A stretch of DNA of 64,000 bases from Capsicum annuum (lineage: Eukaryota; Streptophyta; Magnoliopsida; Solanales; Solanaceae). The position numbers and the translations under genes were made by a program. Below the pieces are notes generated by a model. That model ran no database searches and had not been told where the DNA came from. It saw only the letters and a program-made list of their open reading frames with translations. This document shows positions 10,649 through 21,199 of the stretch, in pieces (positions within the stretch are counted from its first letter, which is position 1; each line of letters starts with the position of its first letter). The DNA lies in contig NC_061118.1 of NCBI RefSeq assembly GCF_002878395.1, positions 91,601,875 to 91,665,874 of the forward strand, written 5' to 3'.

Positions 10649-12245
10649 TGATAACGCTCAACTTACATGTAAATATAGTGCAAGGCGGTTGTCATCAATA
10701 TATTTACTGAACTTTATAGTCGGGGTCGAATCCACAGGGAATAATATGAGTGGCGATTAAACTAGTTTGCAACTAAAGCTACAAATTAAATTCACACAAA
10801 TGATATGAAAAGATAAAATGGGGGTTTAGGTTTAACAAGTTGTTGTTTGTTACTTTATATTCGGTGTTTGTAAATCAAGAGTTTATGAAATAACAAGAAT
10901 TATGTTCACTAGGGCTTACGGTACATGAAAGATGCCAAAGGTGACTCAAGATTCTCACAGTGTTTAGGATAACAAGCTATCTTTATCGATTATAAGCTCA
11001 AATGTCTCTCGACCTATTTAAGCGTCTAATTTCCTAATCCTCTCGGACTTAGGGAATTTTTGTTCATTGTACAGATTTTACCTTAGGTTAACCAACCTTG
11101 TTACAACACTAATTATTAAACGAAGTATTTTCGAGTCCCTATTAATAATTCACTTCCTACTATATTTGATTTCTTTCTCAACCAAATCAAAGTAGGTGTG
11201 TCTACTGTTTGCAACCAACAAACATTAATTAAAACCTCAGAATTCTCAAGAAATCCTACCACCTTTTGAATCTTGAACACTTAGCACCTTATCAAGACCT
11301 AACCCTAGATCCCATAATTCAGGTTAAAGGAATTTAGCCGCTCATGATGTAATAATCGAAACACATAATTGAATTCATGATTTGAAAGATAAACTTACAG
11401 AAATGAATAATAACTAGTGAATTGTAGATTAGATCACAAAGGAAAAATCCCAAAATACTGATAATAATCTCTTCAACGTATTTTCTTTTTAAGCCAAGAA
11501 ACTTGAGAGAGAGAAAATATCAAAAATACGTCTCATAAAACTCAAGTGTCAACCCCTAGAAAAACCCTAAACTATGATTTTTATAGTTAATCCTAAATAA
11601 GTAGATAAAATAAAAGTTTCATCTTTTCCTCGAAATAGACGACGACATCTGTGACAGCTTGTCAGGAGTCTGACGACTTATCACTGATGTCATCAGCTCT
11701 TTTGCAATTTTGGCTTTTGCTGCCTAAGGCTGATGACGACGATGACTATGTTTCAAGAGTTTGACGGCTTGTCACCAATGTCGTCAAAACTTTATCTCAG
11801 CTTCTAAGTTCTCCCTAAGTCTAATGGTGCTCCTGATGCCTTATCACCGGGCTGGCGACTTATCATGAATGTCTTCACAACTTTTCTTCAACTCACATTC
11901 TCTGGTTAAGGATGACGACATTCATGACGGCGTAACACAATTTTGACGTCATATCACCAGATGTCGTCACAGGCTTCAACTCATGTCAAATCTTTGTTAA
12001 GTCTGACGATAATTGTGATAGCCTATCACAGGGCTGGAGACTTATCACAGATGTCATCAGCCAAACTTCTCTTTAGATTCCTTTAGATTTCAACTGGTTT
12101 TCTTCCATTCTTGTTGGTTCTCTATTCCATCAGTTTAAACTATAAAATCAGACATAAATAAATCAAAGATGACAAAAGTTGCTTAAGAACTCGCCATTAT
12201 TCTTAGTTAAAACCCTTAAATGTGTTAGAGTCTGCTCACACATCA
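10649..12245 (-). mobile_element. 3' LTR of the nested element
   Basis: 1597 bp, matching 15153-16710 along its length with scattered substitutions and small indels. On the minus strand it starts at 12245. Five palindromic modules of 89-94 bp occupy about 11641-12070. Confidence 0.9.
11641..12070 (-). repeat. Five about-91-bp palindromic modules in the nested LTR
   Basis: Read on the plus strand, units begin near 11641 (GACGACATCTGTGACAG), 11735, 11825, 11914 (GACGACATTCATGACGG) and 12004 (GACGATAATTGTGATAG). Each carries motifs such as GACGACTTATCACTGATG and TCACCAATGTCGTCA. This is the same GACGAC/TTATCA vocabulary and nearly the same period as in the host Athila element. The second LTR repeats the block at about 16102-16530. 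Confidence 0.8.
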
Positions 12246-13891
12246 ACACCCTCAACTTAAAACAATTACTTGTCCTCAAGGAACTAAAACACAATACTAT
12301 GATGCTTAACCAAGAGACTCATAAGATACCTATGACAGTTGATCATCAATTTTAGTTCCAAACACATTACTCTTTCTATTTTCAATCTCTTTAAACCCAG
12401 CTGTGTATATCCATGAATATCAATAATGTGACAGAAAGGAATCAAGATATGGCATCAACTTAGCAATAGTAACTATGCATATGTACAAATTACACTACCC
12501 AAACAAGTAGGCAACTAGTAATGCAACCGATATTCTCTTACAACTATGAAGTCCCTCCTCACTCATATATGAAATCAAATATGTAAATGCAGGAAGTTCA
12601 AGAGACACACACTCTCAGAAAGAAATTCCAATCAATGCATGTCAAATACCATATTCTTTCCCTTATTTTCATTGCCTAAGTTTTCAGACAATTAAGTTAG
12701 GATCACTATAGGTCTTTTCTTTGGCTTTGTAACGTAGGCTTGGGGCTGGTATGATACACAAAGATATTTAAATTGACTAAGCCTCCTTGGCACTACACTA
12801 TTTTTGGGTCTCACTTATCAACCTTTACTTAATTCTCTCTCTTAATCACACACACTTCGGATGGTTACGGTATTTTTTTCTGATAATCATTTCTTCTTTT
12901 TTACAATTTTTCTTTTCTTATTCTTTTTCCACCGCTCCCAGCTTTTTATTCTTTTCTTTTATTCTACCTTTTTTCATACTCCTTCTACGTCACACACCTC
13001 TATGGTATCCACCCTTAACTTAGGTGATTTGCCTCAGTCAAAGTGCATAATGTCCAAGGAGGACCAGGGACAAAATAGGTTAATTGTGATACAAATGGGA
13101 AGGTGATAGGTATAATAAAAAAAATAGGCATTCAAGCTCAAAATTAGGATCAAGGGATATTATTCACACATGAAAGGTCATTTAGGTTAAAAGTGGACTA
13201 ATATCAATAATGGCCTATGATCCTTTCCTAACCGCTATCCTACACCCAAGGCAAGACCAATCAGGCAACTTCTGGATTTAACACACAACGAGAACTAGAT
13301 AACATCTTACACACATATGGCACAAAGGTACATCACAAGCTACTACCCATTCAGTTCATGCAATTGTTAGCAGTGATTATTATGTCCCTAATACTAATGC
13401 CATAAAAAGATTCACAATAGTCACATATAGATTCTCATCACACAGTTACCAAATAGACAATTGGAGAGGTATTTATCATTCCAAGAAAAATCAACAAAAA
13501 TATGTCAACTGTCCGAGATACTTATTTTTGCCCCAGTTAACCACAACAAATCACAAAACAAACACAATACGCCTAAACATTCCGTCTCTACTAGGAACAA
13601 GACTCTGGGGAAAAGAGGCACGGCAACAAAAACCCCAAGAGGACATCAACACCCATAAGTAGCCCCACCCTCAACTTAAAATTATGAAATATCCCCAATG
13701 CATCAAACCAAAACAAGAGAGTTAGAAACATACCCATGGCACCATGGGTGCGAAGATCTGATGTCAATCACATAATACGAATACAAACAATAAAATACCT
13801 TGGGTTGCCTCCCAAGAAGGGCGTAATTTAGTGTCGAGCACGACTCAGCTATCTTGACTACTCAGATTTCATCAAGATACCTTGTTGATAA
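12246..13891 (-). other. 3' non-coding region of the nested element
   Basis: No coding region is seen. On the minus strand the stretch begins just after the ORF with the GTCGTGCTCGA and TTGGGAGGCAACCCAA motif (plus 13801-13847), as after pol in the host element. It ends with AAGTTGAGGGTGT directly before the 3' LTR, the likely polypurine primer. Pyrimidine-rich DNA lies at 12880-13000. A motif ACTTAGGTGATTTGCCT (13018) has a counterpart near 19070 in the host element. Confidence 0.7.
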
Positions 13892-15001
13892 TTATTTATG
13901 TCTCCACTTGGAGGATTTGAAATGTTGACCCAACTTTTGATCAATACATCTTTGGGGTGTATTTGGCAAATATGAGGTCATGATAAGGAATGTTCTATCA
14001 CGCCACTTTGAAGACTTGAACTGCTTGCCCAATTTTACATCGAAAATTCGTGTGAGCTCATTTGGAAACGGTGAGAATCTTAAATAGCCACTAAATGAAC
14101 ATCAATATTTAAGTTTCTTGGCCTTAAATATTAGGGTTTTAGTATACCCTTTTGGAAGGAAAAACTCCAAAATGTAAGAATCTTCCTCCTCATTTTCAAA
14201 ATTCATCATTTTCTTGGGTGATTCGACTTTCATCACATCAACCACGCATAATGTTGAAAAGTGGTTCAAATGAGGACTAACTCTAAATTTTGGAGTAGCA
14301 TCCCTATTAGTATTTTTACCCTAAAATGGACTAGAGTCTTCACAAGGAATGTGCATGATTTTTTATTTTGACTCTAGTACCATATCCTCATCTTTGGCAT
14401 CTTCATTTATAAATGGTTTGGTTGGTTGGGAAATCACTGAGAGTTGCTTAATATCAAGCTCATCATCAACATTAGATTATTGCTCGTCATCTTTACACTC
14501 GTCCATTATGTTAAATGATTCCATAGACAAGATATCATCTAAACATAATGTGAAAAAGTGATTTAAATGCTTGACCTCTATATCCATATCCTCTATCATT
14601 CTTTATTCCTCGTTATTTGCCCTTGTGTCTTGATGTATATCATGTATGATATCATTTGTTGTGTCCACACACTCTAATATTAGTTGAAGCATAGCTTCAA
14701 TGCCATTCTTTCTGGTGCTTCGTTCTTCCTGTTCTTGACCATAAAACCTATCAAAATCATAAGAACTAAAATTTGGGTTAGCATATCAGGGAGAGGGAGA
14801 ATTTAGGCAATCACTCCAATGTCCATCTTGACCACCACATAACGAACAATCATATTCTTGGTAGGATGGAGATGGTGAATACATATTTCTTCGGGGAGCA
14901 TATCTATAATCTTCCCAAAAGTGAGGTCCATCATAATATGGACATAGATCATCAAGATAAGATTTGCAACCACCAAGATCATGTTCATTCCACGATGCCA
15001 T
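13892..15001 (-). pseudogene. Unclassified 370-codon ORF of the nested element
   Basis: I do not recognise this protein. On the minus strand it starts MASWNEHDLGGC at 15001, about 150 bp after the LTR, and runs in one frame for 370 codons to a TAA at 13892-13894. Six internal stops interrupt it (codons 72, 133, 175, 213, 227 and 300), with no frameshift. The N-terminus is rich in Tyr, Asp and Cys. CSLCGGQDGHWSDC (residues 52-65) resembles a zinc knuckle, but its spacing is C-x2-C-x5-H-x3-C instead of C-x2-C-x4-H-x4-C. Two internal repeats are visible: HLNHFFTLC (145) with HLNHFSTLC (244), and KLGKQFKSSKWR (323) with KLGQHFKSSKWR (356). The frame's integrity despite stops suggests the family once encoded a real protein. 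Its place, where gag normally lies, and the knuckle-like motif suggest RNA binding; this is inference. Confidence 0.75.
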
Positions 15002-15133
15002 AGTAATAAGCAAACTAAAATAAAATTCTACCTAACACAAGAAACAAAAGAAAACTAAAAAAAAATATTTACAAGTTTGAATTCAAGCAAGTAGGCTAAA
15101 ATTCCAAACAAACTTAATACACCGAATTGCTCC

Positions 15134-15151
15134 CTGACAACGATGCCATTT
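15134..15151 (-). other. Primer-binding site of the nested element
   Basis: On the minus strand, just after the LTR at 15153-16710, TGGCATCGTTGTCAGGGA appears. It is a variant of the tRNA-Asp-type site of Athila elements and fixes the 5' side of the nested element on the right. Confidence 0.8.
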
Positions 15152-15152
15152 T

Positions 15153-16710
15153 TGATAACGCTCAACTTACACGTAAATTTAGTGCAAGGTGATCGTCGTT
15201 AATATATTTACCCAACTTTAAAGTTGGGGTCGAATCCATACGGAACAATTGAGTGGCGATTAAACTAGTTTGAAACTAAAGCTACAAGTTAAATTCACAC
15301 AAATGATATGAAAAGATAAAATGGGGGTTTAGGTTTAACAAGTTGTTGTTTGTCACTTTACGTTCGGTGTTTGTAAATCAAGAGTCTATGAAATTCTTTA
15401 TATGCTAAAGGTGTCTAAAGATTCTCACGGTGGTTAGGATAACAAACTATCTTTATCAATGATATGCTCAAATATCTCTCGACCTATTTAAGTATCTAAT
15501 TTCCTAATCCTCTCGGACTTAGAGAATTTTTGTTCACTGTCCAGATTTTACCTCAGGTTAACCAACCTTATTACAACGCTGATTATTAAATGAAGTATTT
15601 CTAAGTCCATATTGATAATTCACTTCCTACTATATTTGATTTCTTTCTCAAGTAAATCAAAGCAGGCGTGTCTACTGTTTGCAACCAATAAACGTTAATT
15701 AAAACCTCAGAATTATCAAGAAATCCTACCACCTTTTGAATCTTGAACACTTAGTACCTTATCAAGACCTAACCCTAGATCCCATAATTCAGGTTAAAGG
15801 AATTTAGCTGCTCATAATGTAATAATCGAAACACATAATTGAATTCATGATTTTAAAGATTAACTTACAGAGTTGAATAATAACTAGTGAATCATAGATT
15901 AGATCACAAAGGAAAAATCTCAAAATACTAATAATAATCTCTTAAAGTATTTTTTTTAAGCCAAGAAAATCGAGAGAGAAAATATCAAAAATACGTCTGT
16001 TAAACTCAAGTGCCAACCCCTAGAAAAATCCTAAACAATGATTTTTATAGTTAATCCTAAATAAGAAAATAAAATAAAAGTTTCAGCATTTCCTCAGAAT
16101 AGACGATGACATCCGCGATAGCTTGTCAGGAGTCTGATGACTTATCACTGATGTCGTCAGCTCCTCTGCAATTATGGCTCTTGATACCTAAGGCTGGCGA
16201 TGAAGATGACGTTGTATCAAGAATTTGATGGCTTGTCACCAATGTCGTCAAAACTTCATCTCAGCTTCCAAGTTCTTCCTAAGTCTAACGGTACTCCTGA
16301 TGCCTTATCACTGAGCTGACAACTTATCATGAATGTCATTATAACTTCTCTTCAGCACCCATTCTCTGGTTAAGGATGATGACATTCATGAAGGCGTATC
16401 ACACTTTTGACGTCATATCACCAGATGTTATCACAGGATTCAACTCATGCCAAATCTCTCGTTAAGTCTGACGACAATTGTGATAACCTATCATAGGGGT
16501 AACGAATTATCACAGATGTCATCAGCCAAACTTCTTTTTAGATTCCTATAGATTTCAACTGCTTTACTTCCATTCTTGTTGGTTCTCTATCCTATCAGCT
16601 TAAACTGTAAAATCAGACATAAAAAAATAAAAAACGACAAAAGTTGCTTAAGACTTTACAATTTTTCTCAATTAAAAGCCTTAAATGTGTTAGCGTCTGC
16701 TCACACATCA
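15153..16710 (-). mobile_element. 5' LTR of the nested element
   Basis: 1558 bp. The plus strand starts TGATAACGCTCAACTT and ends GCTCACACATCA, like the other LTR. It is followed on the minus strand by the primer-binding site. Compared with 10649-12245 it lacks about 35 bases near 15390 and has many single changes, so the insertion is not recent. Confidence 0.9.
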
Positions 16711-16715
16711 GTTGG
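16711..16715. repeat. Target site duplication GTTGG, right copy
   Basis: Matches 10644-10648 exactly. Confidence 0.92.
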
Positions 16716-18354
16716 TAGAAACATGAAGATGGATTCCTAAGAGACCTATAAATAAAGAGATAAAAATATTTACATCTTGGTTAAGCTGGTACCCACAGCT
16801 AGAGAGAGCATTTGTAGAGTATGGGCTAGCATTAAAAACAAAAGAAAGAGATACATACTGCCCAACTTTGATGAGAGAGTTTTATGCTAATTACCAGGTG
16901 ACATTTGAGAATATATGCAAAAAGGAGAAAAAAGTCACAGACAAATAAAACATGAACCAAATACTGGTGAGGGGTGTGATGGTGGACTTATCTGGCCGTA
17001 CAATTAATTGATTTTTGTATGGTCCAAACATCATTCACCCAATCAACTCACAAGAGTTCTATAATAGGATGATAGATAGGGTAAATTAATGCCCTTAGTT
17101 GGCACAAGTTATAAATGATGGAGGGCCCGAGTTGTTACATAATCCAAGTGCAAGAATTTTTAAAGCATCCTTGACTCAAGAAGTAAGATTTTGGTGGGGA
17201 GTGGTAAGGTTCAGACTGATGCCAATAGCAGGAGTAAATATCATAGTTAAAGATAAGGTAGTTCTGGTAGTAAGACTATTGTCTATGTTTCCCTTGAACT
17301 TTAGGGAAATCATTGTTGATGAGATAAAGATTCGGGTAACACGACCTGATACAGTATACCTACTCTCATATCGGATAACAAAATTATGTGAAGTAGCTCT
17401 TGTACCTATTATCACAAGATTAGACAAAGATTTTTATGCCAAGAAAACTCACAATCCCAACTAGTTTGACGAGAGTGAGTCATTACTAATTATAGATAAA
17501 AATCAAATATAGAGAGTGATGCGATTAGATTTGACGGAGTACAGACACCTATCAATTCTTAAGGCTCCACTCAAATTTGAAAATTTCAACACCAGAGTCT
17601 GCTCAGGCTACTTCTTTTATAGGTGATGCATCTTCTTTAGAAAGAGAAGAAAATATAGTGACTGCAGCACCGATGGCTAAGTATGTAATGACTTCTAAAA
17701 ATTTTAATAAGTTGGTGAAGTAGGGAAAAAGGTTCAAGTTCAATAGAGGTTGTTCACTAATCAGTTAGAGTAAGCTATTGACAAGAAAATAAAGAATCCA
17801 TTGCATCATTCTTGACTCTCTATGGGCATATTGATGAAATGGAGCATCAAATAAATAAAAGGTTGAAAAAGAAATCAGTTCCTGATCTTGCAGCATTCAA
17901 AATAGCCTTAAAAAGGCTAGATCTAACATCACAGCCTTGCAAAGCCACCAACCATTCATACTCTCAGAACCAGTGGTTGAAGAATCTGAAGAAAAAGAGC
18001 CACTTTTTGACATCACTGGGAAACCAATGGATAAAAAAATAAGGATAAAGGTAAAAGAAAAACAAGTGACAGTAATGAAGAAAGGAGACTTGAGAAGAGA
18101 GCAAAGAAGAAAGAATACAAGAAAAAAATGAAGGAAGCTTTGAAGCAGTCGAAAGTGAAGGGTGAGCCACTTGAAGAGTTATTTAGAGCCCAAGCTATGG
18201 GAGCCTCGGCTAGTGGACCTCCTGGACTGTTGGGGGTGTTTTTCACTCCTCCAACCACTGTGGTATATGCATCAGCTAAGCCTAATACGATTGATAAGAT
18301 TTCTCTCACTAATGATGCAACAGTAAAGTCAGCAGTTCATGATATAAGCGTTTA
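16716..18354 (+). pseudogene. Third ORF of the Athila element, C-terminal part (putative plant transposon protein region)
   Basis: This continues the ORF begun at 10250. Near 16775 the frame reads TSWLSWYPQLERAFVEYGL. The clearest part is 17099-17464, with LTQEVRFWWGVVRFRLMP and LNFREIIVDEIKIR. This matches what I know as the 'putative plant transposon protein' domain (PF20167) found beside Athila pol genes. A Lys-rich segment HQINKRLKKKS (from 17842) and a charged tail follow, ending VHDISV at 18352. Stops and frame changes occur near 16947, 17010, 17460 and 17760. No membrane segment is evident. Function is unknown in the family. Confidence 0.7.
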
Positions 18355-19763
18355 AAATGCAGCAGGAATTTCCTCACCCTTGATATTATAGTTTGATAGA
18401 TATTCATTGAGGGCAATGAATATTTTTATTTATGAGGGTGGGGCTACTTTTAATCTCAAGGGTATGTAGTCTGTGTTCAATATGCTTAAGTGCTATATAG
18501 AGAACCGACATATTTAGGTTTGGTTGTTTTGTTTGTGCTTGTTTGTAATTATGTATTATGTATGCATGAGAAGTAGTATGTAACTGAGTAGCAAGTGAAG
18601 TGTTTAACTATAATTCAAAAACTTGTAAAAATGATGTACCTACCAAAATTTTTAATTGTGAGATTGACTACTAGGCACAAGGGAACCATTTCTATTTATG
18701 AAAGCATGCAACATTCCTGGCTTGAGCTTGAGTTTTAATTGAGTATTTGGTGAGGTCCACACAATTCCATACCATGATAGAGTGAGATTTTGCTTTGAAT
18801 ATGTCCTTATTATGTGTATGTATCTAGAACATTCCCAAATCATCCGATTAGGACCTCGAGTAGTCAGCTGAGAAGTGATCATAGGACATTCTTGATTAGT
18901 AAACTATTAGCCAAAATAACCAACCCTTAGGTACGTATGATATTCCATTTTGACCCCTTTTTGATCTAGAATAATACCTTCTTTGTTACAATAACTTAAT
19001 AACTCTTCATTGAATTCTCAAGTAAGCTTTGTTCTAGCCAAGTCACTCTTTCGACATGTTACACATCAACTTAGGTAAATCGCCTAAGTTGAGGGTAGCT
19101 ACATTAGAAAGGCTGATGGTGTAAAAGATATTGTAAGAGTTTGTACAAGTGTTGTGAAAGTTGGTATATATATAAAAAAGGTAAAAATGGTATGAGTTTA
19201 AATTACCAAGAAAGGTTACAAAAGTTATTTTGGAGAAGAATATAAGGGAATGAGTGGTTGTAGCCAAAATGGTGTAATTGATTGAAGAGAGGCTAATTCA
19301 TGAATCCTAAATTAACCTTCCCCGCACTCAAACCTTTGATTCAATCCAAAAAATCCCTATAGTGATTTTATTCTGACTACTAGATGAACTAAATGGAATG
19401 GTAAGGGAAAGCATATGGCATTGTAGATGCACAATTTGGACCTTTATTCTGGGAGTGAGCATTTTAATGTATGGTCCCATAAGAACAAAGAAATTATATG
19501 GATTCAAGAATTTTTTTCTTCTGTCTGATGAAATGTGAATGGTTGTGGAATTGCTGAACGTTTGATTGAATACTCTAAGTTTAGGAAGTGGTTTGTTCGC
19601 ATGAACTTTGAAGATAGTATGGAATCTTGATGTTGCTTGGCAGAAAAAGATAACACATTTTTTAATGGGTGAAACATAACGGAGACAAATGCTAATCTTT
19701 ACATTGATGCTTTGGTTGTGTGCATAATAATGTGGTAGTTGCTTGAGGACAAGTAAGTGTTTT
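18355..19763 (+). other. 3' non-coding region of the Athila element
   Basis: No ORF is supported. GAGGGTGGGGCTACTT near 18438 and AACTTAGGTAAATCGCC near 19069 have counterparts in the nested element's 3' region. GCTTGAGGACAAGTAAG (19741) lies just before the primer tract, as CTTGAGGACAAGTAA does in the nested element. Confidence 0.65.
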
Positions 19764-19776
19764 AAGTTGAGGGTGT
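19764..19776 (+). other. Polypurine tract candidate of the Athila element
   Basis: AAGTTGAGGGTGT directly precedes the 3' LTR. It is interrupted by pyrimidines, but the nested element has the same sequence at the same place. Confidence 0.6.
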
Positions 19777-21194
19777 TGATATGCTAGCTTTGTGTTAGCA
19801 CATTTGAGGCTTTTAACTAGAAATAATTGCAAGTTCTTAAGTAAATTTTGTTTTTTTTGATTATATTTCATGTGATATTTTAGGGAAGTCGAGATGCATG
19901 GAAACCTATGATAACTACGTCAAGAAGGATGAATTTTGATAAAGTAGATAGGAAGATTTTAGTTGATAAATTGTCTAATAAGTCTTCAACCATCTAATGG
20001 GTCATCATAGGAGGCCATCATCTGTAGACAGTTTATAAGAAATGGAGAGAGCAGTTGACGACATGGTCTGGTAAGTCATCAATTGTGTCATAGGTCGTCA
20101 GAATTGGCTATCAGCTGTAGGCAGTGAACAAGGATTGAGACTAAGCTATTGATGACTTGTCTAATAAGTAGTCAACCATCTGATAAGTCGTCATCTTTGT
20201 TCGTCATCTATGGGGTAAAAAAGCTAAAATTTAAAAATCAAATCCAGAAAAGATCTTGAGTATTTACAGGAAAAAATCTTAGGTTTTCAGGCATCTTGAA
20301 CTTATTGACAAGAACAACTTATATATTTTTGGGGGTTTTCTCAAGTTTATCTTTGAATTATTATTGTGGTTTTTGGGATTCTTGTTTGAATTTAAAGGAG
20401 GGATAATCTTAAATTTCCATCTTTTGTAAGTTAACTACTTTCGCATTATGGATCTAATGCATGCTATTTCTTTCTATCTCATGAGAAACTAAATCCCATA
20501 ACTGAAGTTATGGGATCTATGATTGTTTCTTTATGAATTATATAGTTGGCTAAGATTTGAATGACTGTGGGAAATTCTTGATAATTCTTTTGTAATGAAT
20601 ATTTTCTGTTGGTTGCAAATAATAGATTAAGCCTTACATTGATCTGCTTGAACTAAGAAGTAATTAAAGAAAGGGAATTATCAATGGAGATTGGAAATGT
20701 TAAATTTCCATCTAATGATTAATGATTTAACAAGATTAATCAACTTGAGATGAAATTAGTTTAAACATAAGGATTTTCTATGTTTGAGAGAATTAGGTAA
20801 TCAAGCACCTAAATAGGTCGAAAGACATTTAGATCAATTATCGATAGTGATAATTTGAAGTTTCCTACATGTTATGAGAATCTTCTGTTGCAACTATTAT
20901 TTAACATATAGCAACATTCATAGTGAACACAACTCTGTTTTTACTTTATCATTAATTTGAAATATAATATTGAAACATCGACTTTGGATTACTAAAATGA
21001 AGTGAACAGTAACATTTGTTTGAATTCTAAAAACCCCACATTTACATAGAGTTATTAGCTATTAATCGATTGAATCATAAATAGTCTTGATTAGCACCAT
21101 ACTCCCTCTGAGTTTCGACCACAACCTAGTTGGGTTATATATTTGACGATGATCGTTTACTCTCTCATGAGAGAAGTGTAATTTGGGCGTATCA
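19777..21194 (+). mobile_element. 3' LTR of the Athila-type element
   Basis: 1418 bp, from TGATATGCTAGC to GGGCGTATCA, colinear with the 5' LTR and differing by scattered substitutions. It repeats the three palindromic modules (19962-20215). Confidence 0.93.
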
Positions 21195-21199
21195 ATTTT
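21195..21199. repeat. Target site duplication ATTTT, right copy
   Basis: Matches 1425-1429 exactly. Confidence 0.9.

Larger units (their letters stand above)
10649..16710 (-). mobile_element. Non-autonomous Athila-related LTR element, nested, minus strand
   Basis: Two LTRs of about 1.6 kb (10649-12245 and 15153-16710) flank 2.9 kb, with a clean GTTGG duplication. On the minus strand the LTR begins TGATGTGTGAGC and ends GAGCGTTATCA. Its first 90 bases align with the host element's LTR start (ACACATTTAAGGGTTTTAAC against GCACATTTGAGGCTTTTAAC). The primer-binding site, the post-ORF motif and part of the 3' region also match the host element. No gag, protease, RT, RNase H or integrase is present. 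In their place is one 370-codon ORF, so mobility must have depended on proteins supplied by a relative. Confidence 0.9.
1430..21194 (+). mobile_element. Athila-type Ty3/Gypsy retrotransposon, full length, carrying a nested element
   Basis: The element has two LTRs of about 1.4 kb in the same orientation (1430-2843 and 19777-21194) and a 5-bp ATTTT duplication. The primer-binding site matches the tRNA-Asp-type site of Athila elements. The internal order is gag, protease, RT, RNase H, integrase, a long repeat-bearing spacer, and a third ORF. It spans 19.8 kb; without the nested insertion (10649-16710 plus one TSD) it would be about 13.7 kb, in the usual Athila range. The order protease-RT-RNaseH-integrase marks Ty3/Gypsy; no chromodomain is seen. 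Every ORF carries stops, so this copy is dead as a protein source. Confidence 0.93.

Noticed and set aside
12787..13106. Two overlapping ORFs rich in Phe, Leu and Ser that look like membrane segments
   Set aside because: Translation of a pyrimidine-rich tract in the nested element's 3' non-coding region, antisense to the element.
18013..18309. 98-codon minus-strand ORF with a hydrophobic tail
   Set aside because: Antisense to the Lys-rich part of the third ORF.
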